64,000 bases of DNA from Ampelocalamus luodianensis (lineage: Eukaryota > Streptophyta > Magnoliopsida > Poales > Poaceae), in assembly GCA_036346255.1 (NCBI GenBank), contig CM070636.1, positions 24,001,539 to 24,065,538 of the forward strand, written 5' to 3'. The notes beneath the pieces were generated by a model. It was not told the DNA's origin, made no database searches, and saw only the letters and a list, made by a program, of their open reading frames with translations. Position numbers and translations under genes: made by a program. Positions 11,661 through 22,800 of this stretch are shown piece by piece; within the stretch, counting starts at the first letter, position 1, and every line of letters begins with the position of its first letter.

Positions 11661-11685
11661 ACCTAAAGCCCGCTCTGATACCAAC
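11661..11685 (-). other. primer binding site of LARD1 (tRNA-Met type)
   Basis: On the minus strand the 5' LTR end ...GTTACA is followed by GTTGGTATCAGAGCGGGC. TGGTATCAGAGC is the usual complement of the 3' end of plant initiator tRNA-Met. Confidence 0.85.
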
Positions 11686-12098
11686 TGTAACACCCTAGCT
11701 ATTCGGAAGCCAAAATGTTACCTAAAGGGCTAACATACAACAATACTACGGAAGAACTTCAACAATAACTCATCAACTAATATAAAAAGATCAACATCTT
11801 TTAGAACCTAAGCAGGAATTAAAAACTAAATCCAACAACAGTTCACAAATTCAAATTATTTAAGTCTACTGAATCCACTAAGATAATCATATCAAACGAA
11901 TGATCAGGGAACATAAGTAGCTATTTAAACAACCTCAATGTAGAGAAAGATACCATCCACATCTAAGTTTATTTATTACTGTCCATCACTTAGTGAATGA
12001 AGGACAGAATCAAGTTCTTTTATTGGAACTGATGTAAGGTGAAGTGAATGAGTAGTGCGTGTCTACTCCCTCCCAAGAGAATCATCACCAACGATCAC

Positions 12099-12684
12099 CT
12101 CAAAATAAATAAACAAAGCAAGAGTGAGTTCGAGACTAAGCAAGCACAATGAATAACTGAACATACATCGGTTAAGAACAAGTCAACCTCTTCACAGAAT
12201 GTGAACATACATTGAATGAATAAATATGAATGCATAGAATGAATGGAATTAATGATATGGAAGGACTACACACGTGCTTATACCGGTATAGCTAGTGACA
12301 CACCCGTCGGTGTTCACTTAAGCCCGCATTTTAACAAAAATACGAGGATCCAAATCCCGTATGAAGAACGTTTCGTACGGGTGTCCAAATCTGCCCATAC
12401 TGGAATTGATGGGTCTTTCTATCCACTCCCATGGACGGGACATGACAATGTCCAAATCTGCCCACATTGGAATGGTGGGACTTACAATCCACTCCCGTTG
12501 ATGAAACATGAATAATGGATGCATGAAATGAATTATTGAATAAAGAATATGATCATCTCTAGGTATGGGAATATCTCAAATGAAAGAATATAAACATTGA
12601 ACCTTCTCATGTAACATAAGAAATCACAACACAAACATTCAAGCATTCATAATTCACATTTGGTAAAATTATCAAAGTACTTGC
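12099..12684 (-). other. putative GC-AG intron in the LARD1 LTR
   Basis: On the minus strand GAAG|GCAAGTAC starts the segment (12684) and a T-rich tract ending TTTATTTTGAG|GTGATCG closes it (12099). The same pair of motifs occurs in LARD2, LARD3 and LARD4 LTRs. This is inference from sequence; no transcript is available. Confidence 0.4.
12275..12480 (-). other. hairpin cluster in the LARD1 LTR
   Basis: Self-complementary units seen: ATACCGGTAT (12280-12289), CCCGTA/TACGGG (12356-12361 with 12376-12381), CCCAT/ATGGG (12394-12398 with 12409-12413), CCCAC/GTGGG (12461-12465 with 12475-12479). The spacer TGTCCAAATCTGCCCA recurs between them. Confidence 0.6.
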
Positions 12685-13931
12685 CTTCGCGTTGCGGCGC
12701 GTTAGCAGGCAACGATGGTGCTCCCAAACCCGAAGCCTCGCTGCCTAAACAATTAAATACACGAAATAAGAACAATATAGTACACGACATGACTTAACAA
12801 AGTTCTACAACGCTTTCCCGGTACCTCAAGATTTAACTAAAAGACCTATTCTGAAAACAGACATCTCAGTCTTAAATCAAATCAAGCAGCAAGACGGAAA
12901 AAATCATATCTAATGATCTGGAACTCGGAACAAGGTGAGCCCAGTTTCTAATGATTCTCAATGAACAAATCTACAATATTCTAGTTGACAAGATCTCCCG
13001 ATTCAGCCAAATTAATTTGGTAACTGACAGATGAAGATACATAACAGATTCTGCCTAACTCAGAAAAACAGCTGCAAAGAAGAGATCATAACTTTTGTTC
13101 CATAACTGCAATTAGAGCGTTCTTTACCAATCTGAAAAGGTTATGAAATTAAATTATCTACAATAACCTAGTTGGGTGAAAACCCTGAATCTTCCATTAT
13201 CATAAACATATTTTAGGAAACAACTTGAAAGGTAGATCTCATCAGAATTCTGGACAGCAGAAACTAAAATGATCATAACTTTTGATCCGTACGTCGGAAT
13301 CAGGTGTTATTGGTGGCCACTAAAAGCTAAGAATATAATATAAATATCTCTAGGAGATGGAAACCTCCAATTCGGCCTCTAAGAACCCAAAACTGACCAC
13401 ACAATCCACTGGACAGAATTGAATCCACAACAGGACGAACTCGATCCAATCAAATTAATCCAATTTCACATCTAAACATCATCAAAATAGCGGGGAAACG
13501 AATTGATACCCTTGGAGATGCGTGTTACGCTGATCAAACCCCGCGAGGATAACCTATCCTCTTCTCCTTCCTTCCTCTTCCTTATGGCCAGCCAATTTGC
13601 AGGGGAAACATCGGAGATAGTAGCGACGGCGAAGGGCACGGTCACTGTAGCAGGGGGCGGTGGCACTGTAGCAGTACAGGAATACTGTAGCAGATTAGGG
13701 TTTATGGCTTAATCCCCCCTTCCTTGCCTTCAAGTGGGCTACCATCCTTCCATGGGCCATGGGCCTCTAAGGCCGACTCTTTCCTCTGCGACTATGGGTT
13801 GACAGCCCAAAACTCTCTCAAAAATTTGAATTTTGAACTTATTTCCATCTCTAAACTTTGTTGCATTCGATATTGAATAAATTTCCCTCTTCCGAATAAT
13901 ATTCTCTCTAATTGGAATTTGAGGTATTACA

Positions 13932-15172
13932 CTTCTTCCCCATCCACGCCTCCACACCTCCCCTGCAACTGGCTGCAGGCGGAATTCTACGCGCTATCTC
14001 CTCCCTCCCACAGGTCAGCGATTCTCATTCCTTCCACGCTAATCCTCCTGCACCGCCCGCTCGTATCCTCTCATCTCGTTGTCTCTCCCTGTCTCAGCCT
14101 CTCCCTCTACTCGCTGCCCCAGCCTCGCTCCCTATCTCCATCTCCGCCTTGGTCCCGCGCGTGTGCGCGCCAGCACGCCCGCGCTCACCTGAGCCCATTC
14201 CCTTGCCGGCCCTGCCTCCGGCGCCTGGTGGCTGCTCCTCCCCTCGGCTCGCGCCTACCCCGGGCTCGCCCGTGCCTGTGCGTGCGCTTTGGCTCGCTCC
14301 GTGCGCCCCTCCCCGGCTAGCATGCCCGCCAGCGCATGGCTGCGCCCGTGGCCATGGCGGCTCGGCCACGCGTGCCATGGATCGGCCCTAGAACTTAATC
14401 CGATTTGTTTTCGCCATTTCTTGATATACTGATTTTTATGCTTTTCTTGACTCATGCCCTGATGCTTGTTGTCTATGGTTCATGCATGAACATGGTGGAA
14501 GTGGGTTGCGGTTCCGGGGCTTTGGCTTGGGGTAACCCCAGATGGTGCGGCATCCCTAGTATTATTACTGATTTATCTCTGCATTCTGGTCTTGATCCCT
14601 TGTATTCCTTGGTATGGTCCTGGCTAGGATGTTGAAATAAGGGAGAATATACCAGTGTAGTCATCAATTAATTACATATTTAGCAATTGGTTAATTAGTT
14701 TCTGCCAAGTTCAGTTGATTTAGGTATCAAGCAATGGTAGCTCGTTCCTGTATGTATTTAGCTGGTACATTTTATTTGTATGCATCTCAATGTTAAACTT
14801 CTGCTAATTTGGTTTTGTCAGGATTGAAATTGCTGCTAATAGATAAGCAATTATTCTGATAAAATGTTTACAACACTAATATACTGCTATACTGTGTGCA
14901 TCTTTAGCTAGTTTCTACTTAGCCTTGTACAGAAAAGATTTATATTTAGTCAATTTTCGTGAGAGCGTCTGGCTTCTTAGCTGCTATAATTCAGCAGATG
15001 CTAAGTCCGAACATTTACAGATTGTGACGATGCCAAGATTGATATAGCTATAGTTCTATCAGCAAGTGGATATGGAAGATGCTTTTTCATTTACATTTTG
15101 TTCTAATAGATTTGCTTTTCTACAAAATTATCAAAATGAAGTGATTCTCTGTATTTGCTAATTCTTTGGCAG
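13932..15172 (+). other. GC-rich then AT-rich stretch upstream of a Ptta exon; no gene recognised
   Basis: 13932-14400 is C/G-rich with overlapping proline-rich frames on both strands, which I regard as compositional. 14400-15172 is T-rich and intron-like. The whole could be the first exon and introns of the En/Spm Transposase_24 gene whose exon follows, but no diagnostic motif is present. Confidence 0.4.
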
Positions 15173-15600
15173 GATATAAGTGAGCAAAATAGGAAAAATT
15201 GTGCAAAGAAGAAGTCGAAACATACAACTGGTTCAAAGAGTTTTGCTCGAAATAGAGAAGAGTTCGTAAGTTTTGTAGATATGTAATTATATGCATCTCC
15301 TTTTCCATTCATACGTTATACATGGATTATCGACTCGTTAATAATTCAATCATATGTTCAATAGAGAAAACAAAATCCTGAAAAGAAGAATCCACACAGG
15401 GCTGTTTTGTACATCCATACACATTAGCACAAAAGCGACAAGAACATATATGGACACGTGGTATGTTGTCAACTATGAATCATTGATATTTTACATTGCG
15501 ATTTCAGATATTGTTTTTATTTACATTGGTCATATGATGAGGTTATTCTTTCCCATATGCAAGGAAAACAAACTGCAGATGCAGCATCAAAAGGGACAAT
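15173..15600 (+). pseudogene. En/Spm Transposase_24 (Ptta-type) exon fragments
   Basis: A 31-codon exon at 15173-15265 lies between a good acceptor (TTCTTTGGCAG) and donor (GTAAGT). It reads SEQNRKNCAKKKSKHTTGS followed by KSFARNREE, matching the conserved block of plant Ptta/En-Spm transposases (Transposase_24). About 100 bp on, after an acceptor-like ATAG, NPEKKNPHRAVLYIHTH appears near 15372-15420 in one frame and is closed by TAG. A later piece, SHMQGKQTADAASKG, is near 15550-15590 in another frame. The gene is therefore a decayed fragment, cut off on the right by LARD4 at 15617. It may belong to the same CACTA element as the DUF4216 fragment, split by LARD1, but orientation and order do not prove this. 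Confidence 0.6.
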
Positions 15601-15616
15601 TTTTTATCTTATTGCT

Positions 15617-15889
15617 GTAATACCCCGATTTATTCTAAGGAAGAAATCATTCAAAAGAGAAGAATAGGATTAAGAAAGAGGGGTTTTTCACTTTTCTTGA
15701 CAACTGGCTTGGGCCTTGGCCGGGGAGGCCCATGGGGGCCGACCACCTATAAAAGAAGGGGAAAACCTAGGCGGCCTTTGTAGCTACAAAGTGCCTTGCC
15801 TCTGAGCCGCTCCTTCCATTAGGGTGTTCGCAAAGGAAGGAGAAGGAAGGACTGCAGATTGGTTCGCCAAAAGGAGGGACAAGGGATCT
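15617..15889 (+). repeat. LARD4 LTR, segment 1 (LTR start)
   Basis: Begins TGTAATACCCCGATTTATTC and stops where the CRM-like element inserted. The LTR continues at 59117. The last five bases GATCT (15885-15889) are the target duplication, repeated at 59112-59116. The start motif and overall plan match the other LARD LTRs. Confidence 0.8.
15748..15755 (+). promoter_or_regulatory. TATA box of the LARD4 LTR
   Basis: TATAAAAG lies in ACCTATAAAAGAAGGGG, about 130 bp from the LTR start. If used, transcription would start near position 160-170 of the LTR, so most of the roughly 2.2-kb LTR, including hairpins and intron-like part, would be in the RNA. Confidence 0.55.
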
Positions 15890-16774
15890 TGATGAGGACA
15901 TCACTCCTTCGGATACACACACTACACAAAATCCTACGGATCCAGTTGCGAAACTACAAGGCCCTATGACAAGAGCTCGTGCACGTCACTTAAATTATGA
16001 GGTGAGCTCGTTTCTTGGTGCTAATAATTTATCTATACAGAATGGTATACTACCTAATAATTGTGATCTGTTGTTACTTAGGAATAATAGATCCCTAAGG
16101 TCTACGACCAGGTCTACAAGCCCCACGACCAGTCCTGCCAGCGCTACGACCAAGTCTCAAGATCCTCGACTAGGTTCGCCAACGCTTTCGACTGACCACC
16201 AGCGCTATGACCACATCTCAAGCTCCTCGACAAGGTTCGCGGCCTACTACGACTGCGGACCGATCGGCGCTACGACTAGGTCTCACGCTCTACGACTCAT
16301 TAGGTGTCGCGACACCGTTTTGGGCCTAATAGGGCCTTGTAAGCGTGTCGGGTCAATGCCTAGGTTGTGTACGCCTCTTCCCATGGTCGCACAACCCTAG
16401 GTCAACCCCCTCACGTTACCCCCCTATATATATACAACAGCCACCACGGTTTAGGGTTGGGTTTTCTTAGATTATTCTCGCCACTTTGCGCTTTCACCGT
16501 TTATCGGTTTGAGGAACCCCACATTGTGAACTTCATTCATATTCGCAATACAATTCAGATTGCATTTTCCTTGTTCTTGTGAGTTGCTTCGATTGCTTGC
16601 GGGAACAATAACCCTCGTGGTAAGGTCGATCGCGTGCGGCGTGGTTGATAACGATGCGTGCGGGTGTAGCGACTGCGAGGTGACGATCTGCGGTCGAAAG
16701 CCTCAAAGCGTCCAACGTCCTCACGATTTAAACCAATCGAACCTATCGGAAGATCGGGACACCATGATTCATCA
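15890..16774 (+). repeat. 5' LTR of the CRM-like element
   Basis: 885 bp, TGATGAGG...TTCATCA, giving a six-base terminal inverted repeat TGATGA/TCATCA. It includes the sequence that in the 3' copy encodes the end of the polyprotein (LQGPMTRARARHLNYEVSS near 15957-16013). It also has repeated CTACGACCA blocks (16097-16290) and a TATA box at 16425. Confidence 0.85.
16425..16434 (+). promoter_or_regulatory. TATA box of the CRM-like 5' LTR
   Basis: TATATATATA follows CCCCC. The 3' LTR has the matching TATATATAT at 58758-58766. Confidence 0.6.
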
Positions 16775-17103
16775 TTTCGTATCGAGCGAAGGTTGCTCGT
16801 TAGGTAATCTCGTTTATCCCTTTTGTTAGTTGTTTTCCATCACCTATAGTCCGTAAAATTGCCCTACAAAAGTTTTAGATCTTAGTCTTTCCGCTGTCCA
16901 AACCACGTTGTGCCTTTCGCAATTTTGTTTTCGTGATTCGCGTTGTTGAGTTCGAGTCCATCGTCGGTGTCTTTGTTGCTGGTCTAGTCGTCGTGATCTA
17001 GTTTCTAGCGCCGAGTCTTTCTTTGTTTTGGTCATCGTGTATCTCGCTTATCCTTTGTTGCATCCGTTGCAATTAGGGTTTGTCTGCTATAGCCGAGAAT
17101 TGA

Positions 17104-17301
17104 GTCACCCCCCATCCGACCACTTACTCGTGACACCACCCCCATCCGACCACTTACTCGAGCCAACATTCCCATCCGACCACCTACTCGGATTCGACCA
17201 CCCAGTCGGATTCGACCACCTACATCGAGTTCGACCACCTCGTCGGATTCGACCTCCTACTCGAGTTTGACCACCTTCTCGGGTTCGACCACCTGCTCGA
17301 G
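17104..17301 (+). repeat. minisatellite in the CRM-like leader, CGACCACCTACTCG motif
   Basis: About nine copies of TCGACCACCTACTCG variants. The first three are spaced about 30 bp with CCCATC in front. Later ones are compacted to 17-20 bp and start GATTCGACC or GTTCGACC. The array thus has a period change inside it. Confidence 0.8.
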
Positions 17302-17426
17302 TATTCGCCCCCGGCAAGTCTATCTGTTTCTGGTTGCTCTCGGACACCCACACACTCATCATATCGTGTTCGACCCAACAAGGACCGAGAAGAAATCCCA
17401 TAGCCGAAACAGAGATAGCCAAAGTT

Positions 17427-17427
<1 letters not shown>

Positions 17428-17465
<38 letters not shown>
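17428..17465 (+). repeat. (GA)n microsatellite
   Basis: An uninterrupted GA run of 38 bases in the leader of the CRM-like element. Confidence 0.95.
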
Positions 17466-17468
<3 letters not shown>

Positions 17469-17574
17469 CTTTTTATTACCTTATTACCCCTGCTCTCCGG
17501 AAAAAGTTTGTGACCTATATCTATCCTTAGGCCTAAAAAAGGGTTTTGAAGAGTTGTGAGTCAAGGTCACTTGC

Positions 17575-17688
17575 GAAAAAAAAGGAATCCTAGGTTGGGT
17601 TTCGTCAGTAAAAAAAAAAGAAGAAGAAAGAATCAAAAAAAGAAAAAGAAAAAGAAAAAGAGAATCAAAAAGAAAAAGAGACCACCTT
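17575..17688 (+). repeat. A-rich AAAAAG simple repeat
   Basis: Several runs of AAAAAG and AAAGAAG with two A-tracts of eight to ten bases. The purine strand is +, as for the GA run upstream. Confidence 0.85.
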
Positions 17689-18151
17689 AGTTGGCTCACA
17701 ACCACCCTCAGTTGGTCTACGACAACCCACCAGAGCACCACGACCACCCACAGAGATAACGGTTGCTTTGCAACTTTGTTCTTTTGAGCTTGTATCTACC
17801 CTATCTTTCGGCTTGCTTGAGCTAGTGCTAGGAGCGCGTTTGGACCAGCAACTGTGACGAGTACTGTGGACTTTGATTTAACATTGCTAATCTGATTTCA
17901 TTATTGCTGCTCCTTGCTACTAAACATTGCCTGTCCGAGCTCCACGTACTTTTGGCCCTCAGATTTGGATCCTCGCATTCGCCTCCGCCGCAGTCATACA
18001 TCCCACCCTCTCCGATCAGACCACCTGCTGCAATTTGGTAAGAAATTCATAAGAGCTTGGTAAGACGCTTGAGAGTGTGTGATTCCACCTTCCACCACCT
18101 AGTAGTTGGTAGGGATAATACATTTGTGTTGTCTTTTGTCTCCTACTAACA

Positions 18152-19183
18152 ATGGCAGGTGAGGAATTGAATGCGCAAGATTGTATTGTGAGGGAAGAGC
18201 TTACAAGGGTGTTGGATGAGCACCATCATGCTATTAATGACGACATCGAAAGGAAGTTTGCAGAGACAAATGCTACACTACAACAACTCAATGCTAGCAT
18301 TGCAACACTCAATGCACGTATTGATGGTATGGCCAATCAACCACCGAACAATGGTCGTGTGGATCCTCAAGGTGCAGTCCACGACCATGAGATCGAAAAC
18401 GATAATGAGATGCGCAACCGCGATGCCCTTGATGCACGACAACGGAACCGATTGAACTTCAACCGTCAAGGTATGAGAGGTAATAACTTTCCGCAACATA
18501 ATGCACGTGATAATGATGATCCATATGCTAAAGTCAAGTTCACTATACCATCTTTTGCGGGTGCTTATGATGCTGAAGTATATTTAGATTGGGAGATGAT
18601 GGTAGAACAGAAATTTAATGCTCGCTTAGTTCCCGAAGTGCATAGAGTTAGGCAAGCTACAAGTGAATTTAAAAATTTTGCCATTATTTGGTGGAGTAGA
18701 GTATGCAATGATAGATTAGCGCCTACTACCTGGGATGCTTTAAAGGTTGCTATGCGTAACAGATTTATTCTATCCTCTTTTAAAAGGGACTTGCGTAAGA
18801 AATTACAGCGCTTAAACCAAGGCAATAGATCTGTAGAAGAATATTATCAGGAGCTACAAATTAGTATGTTGCGTTGTGATATTATTGAGGATGAAGAGGC
18901 TGCTATGGCACATTTTTATGGAGGACTAATACGTGAAATTCAGGACATAGTTGACTACAAAGAATATGATAGTGTTCCTAGATTGTTCCACCTTGCTTGT
19001 TTGGTAGAAAAAGAATTGCAGGGTCGACAGCAGAGGCCAAGGAACCATTTTGGAAGCACGTCTACACCACGATCAACATCAGGGCACGTTAAAACAGTCC
19101 AACCTTCAGCTACGCGATGCTGCCCCTCCTCGAGTAGGCGCGATTCAGCAAGACCTCCGACACCAACACATGCACCGAGGTAA
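18152..19183 (+). pseudogene. Gag of the CRM-like element (first copy)
   Basis: The ATG at 18152 sits in ACAATGGC, a good context, and is the first in a 343-codon frame. The N-terminus (residues about 1-65) is rich in heptad-like Leu/Ile and likely coiled-coil. The central part carries the retrotransposon Gag domain, with VYLDWEMMVEQKF, then IIWWSRVC, MRNRF, RSVEEYYQELQ and FYGGL segments. Gag forms the particle that packages the RNA. The frame should continue to a zinc knuckle but is lost near 19130-19185, where this copy and the duplicate at 54540-54600 differ by several 1-base indels. The knuckle is in the next frame, so the gene is broken or carries sequence errors. Confidence 0.8.
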
Positions 19184-19197
19184 ACAAATCTACTAGT

Positions 19198-19857
19198 GTG
19201 CAGGCTCCAGCCAAGAGTTCTTCTTCGGTTGCTTCCACAGGTCGTATGACTGGGATTATTTGCCATCGTTGCAAGGGAATGGGCCATGTCATGAGGGACT
19301 GCCCAAGTCAGCGAGCCTACCTTGCCACCGAAGACGGAGGTTATGTAAGTGCTAGTGATATTGAGGATGAGTATGTGCTTGCAGCTAACATTGTAGGTGG
19401 AGGAGATGAGACAGACAGTGATGCTGATGATGTGGAAGAACAAGTAGCTGCTGTTGACACAGGGACTCATGTGAGCCTTGTTGCGCGGCGAGTCTTTGGC
19501 GCACAACCGGAGAGAGCGGAGCAAAATCGGTGGCACAACTTGTTCCAATCCAGTTCCTCGTGAAGGAGAGAGCCTGCAGAGTCATCATTGATGGAGGAGT
19601 TGCAACAACCTTGCAAGCTCCGAGATGGTAGAGAAGCTTGGTTTGACCACACAACCACACCCACGTCCCTACTACATCCAATGGTTCAATTCGTGTGGTA
19701 AGTTAAAGGTAAACAAAGTTGTGAGAGTACAATTTTCAGCTGGTAATTACAAAGATAGTACCGACTTTGATGTAGTGCCTATGCAAGCATGCTCGTTGTT
19801 GCTCGGTAGGCCTTGGATATATGATAATGATGTTTTGCACCATGGTAGAGCTAATAC
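19198..19857 (+). pseudogene. zinc knuckle and protease start of the CRM-like element (first copy, cut by Tekay insertion)
   Basis: CHRCKGMGHVMRDC near 19261-19302 is a complete CX2CX4HX4C knuckle for RNA binding. The protease region follows, but the frame shifts near 19560-19600, where the duplicate reads IIDGGSCNNLAS and this copy has lost bases. The later part (MVEKLGLTTQPHPRPY, LLLGRPWIYDNDV) is open again until the Tekay-like LTR begins at 19858 after ...GCTAATAC. The same sequence runs on uninterrupted at 55261-55275 in the second copy. Confidence 0.8.
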
Positions 19858-22800
19858 TGTGAGGACCCCGGTTTATTCGGCTTGTACTGTTTAACCATCC
19901 ACTTGGTCCTAACAGTACAAATCAAATAAACCAAGCCTCGAGATATGTATACTTCCTGCACTGCAGTATACACACCCCGTTACAAAATCATGCATCAATT
20001 CCATTCATACACATAGAGCCGAAGCAAAAGCAACAACTGAAAGACATAGATAATATAAAGAGAGTTATTACAAAAGAGAGGCTGACCGGCCAAATAACAC
20101 ATAAGTAACTACTTTAAACAGCGGAACCAAATTGGCCATAAGATGGCGATAAACAAAAGCCAATCGGTGTGCCTTTACCCACAAGGCAACCAACCGGACC
20201 GCCAAGCTAATCGTCCCAAACAGCGCAAAGAACACACTCACAAAAGTGAGGCCCACAGGGCTCACCTTCTTCCTCTGCAACAATTAATATTAAGCAAAGC
20301 GGATGAGTACAAAACTTGTTTTTGTACTGCAAGACCGACGTGTGAGATAACAACTATAATTAACTACATGCAAGCTTTATTTAAGTGGATGAGGCTCGGA
20401 CTTATTTTCAAATAAAGCAAGTTTTCATTTGCAATAAAGTAATAGATTCAAAGCAAGTTTGCAATTAACTTTTATTGTTCAAATAAAAGAGAGACAAATA
20501 TAACAATAGATAGATGACAACACCAACCTAGAAGTGACTAACCCATAGTCACCACAACAATAGCATGAAGTACCCTTCATACCACCCATGTCAAGTTTAA
20601 GTTTTTAAAAGGTTGTAGTCTAGTTCTTGCACGACCTTACCAAGCACATCCATAACCTAGGCGAGGCTATTCGAATAGTTTTAACCTGCGGGTGTACCAA
20701 TGTACCCACACGATAGACCGCCTTTCCACCACCACGGTTAGCACACTTCCTTTGGTATGCAGGCATGGCTAAGTCTAACAAGACGCTTTCCAATGGACGA
20801 TGCTAATGAAGAGCCGCAACCCACGGGAGAAGGACACATTAGACAGTCTAACCGGTCTGCTAATGCTCCCCTCCAACACCACAAACACACACACAAAAGA
20901 ACACACCCACCATCCAGCTCATAATTAACACCTCCCAGAGTACTTAGTCAAGAGAGGTTCCATATCCCCCTCGTGTGGTTAGCATGCAATAAGCGCTTGG
21001 CTTAGTGACACAAGTAACTCGGTCCTTGGGGACTTAGGCACCATTCCAAACACACCCAACAGATCACATCAACATACCATTGTGCCCAAGTCAAGATATA
21101 GTTTTGTTTTCAGTTTTTGATTTGTAAATTAATAAAACACAAGGATTGGACATAATGGAGTAGTATAAGTAGTTGTGTGATCAAGATCACCGACTAAGTC
21201 GATGATCGCCCAATACTACCGATACTAGGCATGGCTAAGCAATATTTATTCGAAAATCTACTAAGTTACAAGAGCTCATCCAACGAACTCTAATCACAGC
21301 AATTAACCCAGGCTCAGGGAGTAGAGGATAATTATTTACCTACAGATTATGCAACTAGAGGATTAACTAATCAATTTAACAACAAAATAGCAATGCATAC
21401 ATAGAAGTTAAACAAAATATTAGACTTTAAAAGTAATGGGATCAATGGAAATGATCAAACTGCTTGCCTGGCGGCTGTTGTTGCTCAATAGGCTGCTGAG
21501 GGTCGTTCTCGGGGTTACCGCAAATGTCGAAGCCTAAGCGAAAAGCAAAAAGAAGCGAGAACAACCAATAAGACGAGCAACACTTAAACAAAAGAGCAAG
21601 AAAAATTTATCCAAATGCGACGAAATTTATACACAAGGTAGTCTAAGGTCCTATCTAACCTTAGGAACAAGAACTAACTAAAAAGGATTAGTGAAGAAAA
21701 AGATATGACCTAAATACTCATTTTCGGCCAAAATGCTACACTTAATTAGTACTGTTCATAAAATATTTTCTAAAGTGATTTTGAAGCTGAAACTTTTATG
21801 GTAGTTAGCTACTGGTATTATAAGGTTACATGTAAATGTTTGGGTCATTTGGAGTTATATTGAAAGAGTTATGATTTTTCAAGTCATGAAAATGAACAAA
21901 ATTAAATTGCATGTGAAATCTTGTTAAAAACAGTAACATGCCTAACACCAATTTTATCATTTAGTACTTTATTAGAGGAAGCTAACAAAATTGGTTTCAC
22001 TAAAAATTGATTTTCAGAGAATTAGTTATGCAATTTACAAGTTAATTGCCAATGTTAGAATAACAAGTAGAACCTATTTCTAAACCAATTTTAAAATCTA
22101 TTTTCTGGAGCCGAACTAAACTCCTATTCATTTTTAGATTAAAGTAAAATTCAAACTAAAGCTAACAAAATTTGAATCAACCGATTTGGGTTTAAAATGA
22201 ATTAGTTATGCATTTTTGAAGTTGAATACCTTTTTCAGTTTGCAAATAAAGCTTTCGGGAAACTTATAAATGCCATTACGACGTGGCTGATTATGGACTG
22301 TCGATCCTGGATCGGATGACCCACGCGCACGGCCAACACAACACACACACGCATGAGCACCGTTGGATCAGACCCCAACGGTCCAGATAATGGTGACGTT
22401 CGGACCTCGCGAACGTTTACCTAATCTGGGCCGTCTAACAAGCGATGGAGGGTTGAGATCGAAAGAGCATTCGGGCGACCCGAACGTCCCCACGATCCCA
22501 GCCGATGATCAAGTTTTGGACGGCGGGAGTGGATTGGGCCGCTCGCGATTTGAACAGCGGCCCCTGACCATAGGGGCCCACTGTCAGTGACGCTAAGTCA
22601 CGTGCGGGGTTTAAACGCACGCGCACAGGGGATTCGAAGATGGCGGGCCCACAGGTCAGTGACCGTGGGCCACGCACACGTGGGTTAGCGCACGGGGTGA
22701 TTAAAATGTGTGGGCCCACATGCAAGCGACTGAGGAGGTGGGTTTAGGACAGCTAATGATTACTAACCCATGATTAGCAATGATTAGCAATGATTAGCAC

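Larger units (their letters stand above)
7013..13931 (-). mobile_element. LARD1: non-coding LTR retrotransposon (LARD-like), Ty3/gypsy-type ends
   Basis: On the minus strand the element reads 5' LTR (13931 to 11686, starting TGTAATACCTC and ending GGGTGTTACA), a Met-type primer binding site, a 4.3-kb internal region, a polypurine tract and a shortened 3' LTR (7406 to 7013). The internal region has no gag or pol domain in any frame; the longest frames are under 100 codons. Large LTRs with a multi-kilobase non-coding interior fit a large retrotransposon derivative (LARD), a non-autonomous class relying on proteins of other elements. No target duplication is visible: flanks are ...CGGACGGA on the left and CTTCT on the right. 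Confidence 0.8.
11686..13931 (-). repeat. 5' LTR of LARD1, full length
   Basis: This LTR is 2246 bp on the minus strand, TGTAATACC...GGTGTTACA. It contains the hairpin cluster (12275-12480) and the intron-like segment described separately. It is closely related to the LARD4 LTR that fills the right end of the window: the blocks at 12250-12510 match the reverse complement of 63300-63600. Confidence 0.85.
16775..18151 (+). other. untranslated leader of the CRM-like element
   Basis: 1.38 kb between the 5' LTR and the gag ATG. The first bases after the LTR (TTTCGTATCGAGCG) do not match the Met-type primer site used by the other elements here, so the primer site is either diverged or of another type. 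The leader holds three simple-sequence blocks listed separately. No protein motif is seen. Confidence 0.6.

Noticed and set aside
13912..14391. Proline-rich open frames on both strands (up to 159 codons)
   Set aside because: Low-complexity translation of a C/G-rich stretch. Frames overlap each other, and the first starts inside the LARD1 LTR.
17028..17530. Overlapping small frames in the CRM-like leader
   Set aside because: Translations of the minisatellite and GA run, present on both strands.
18955..19681. Minus-strand frames across CRM gag and protease (up to 197 codons)
   Set aside because: Antisense shadows of the gag and protease gene.
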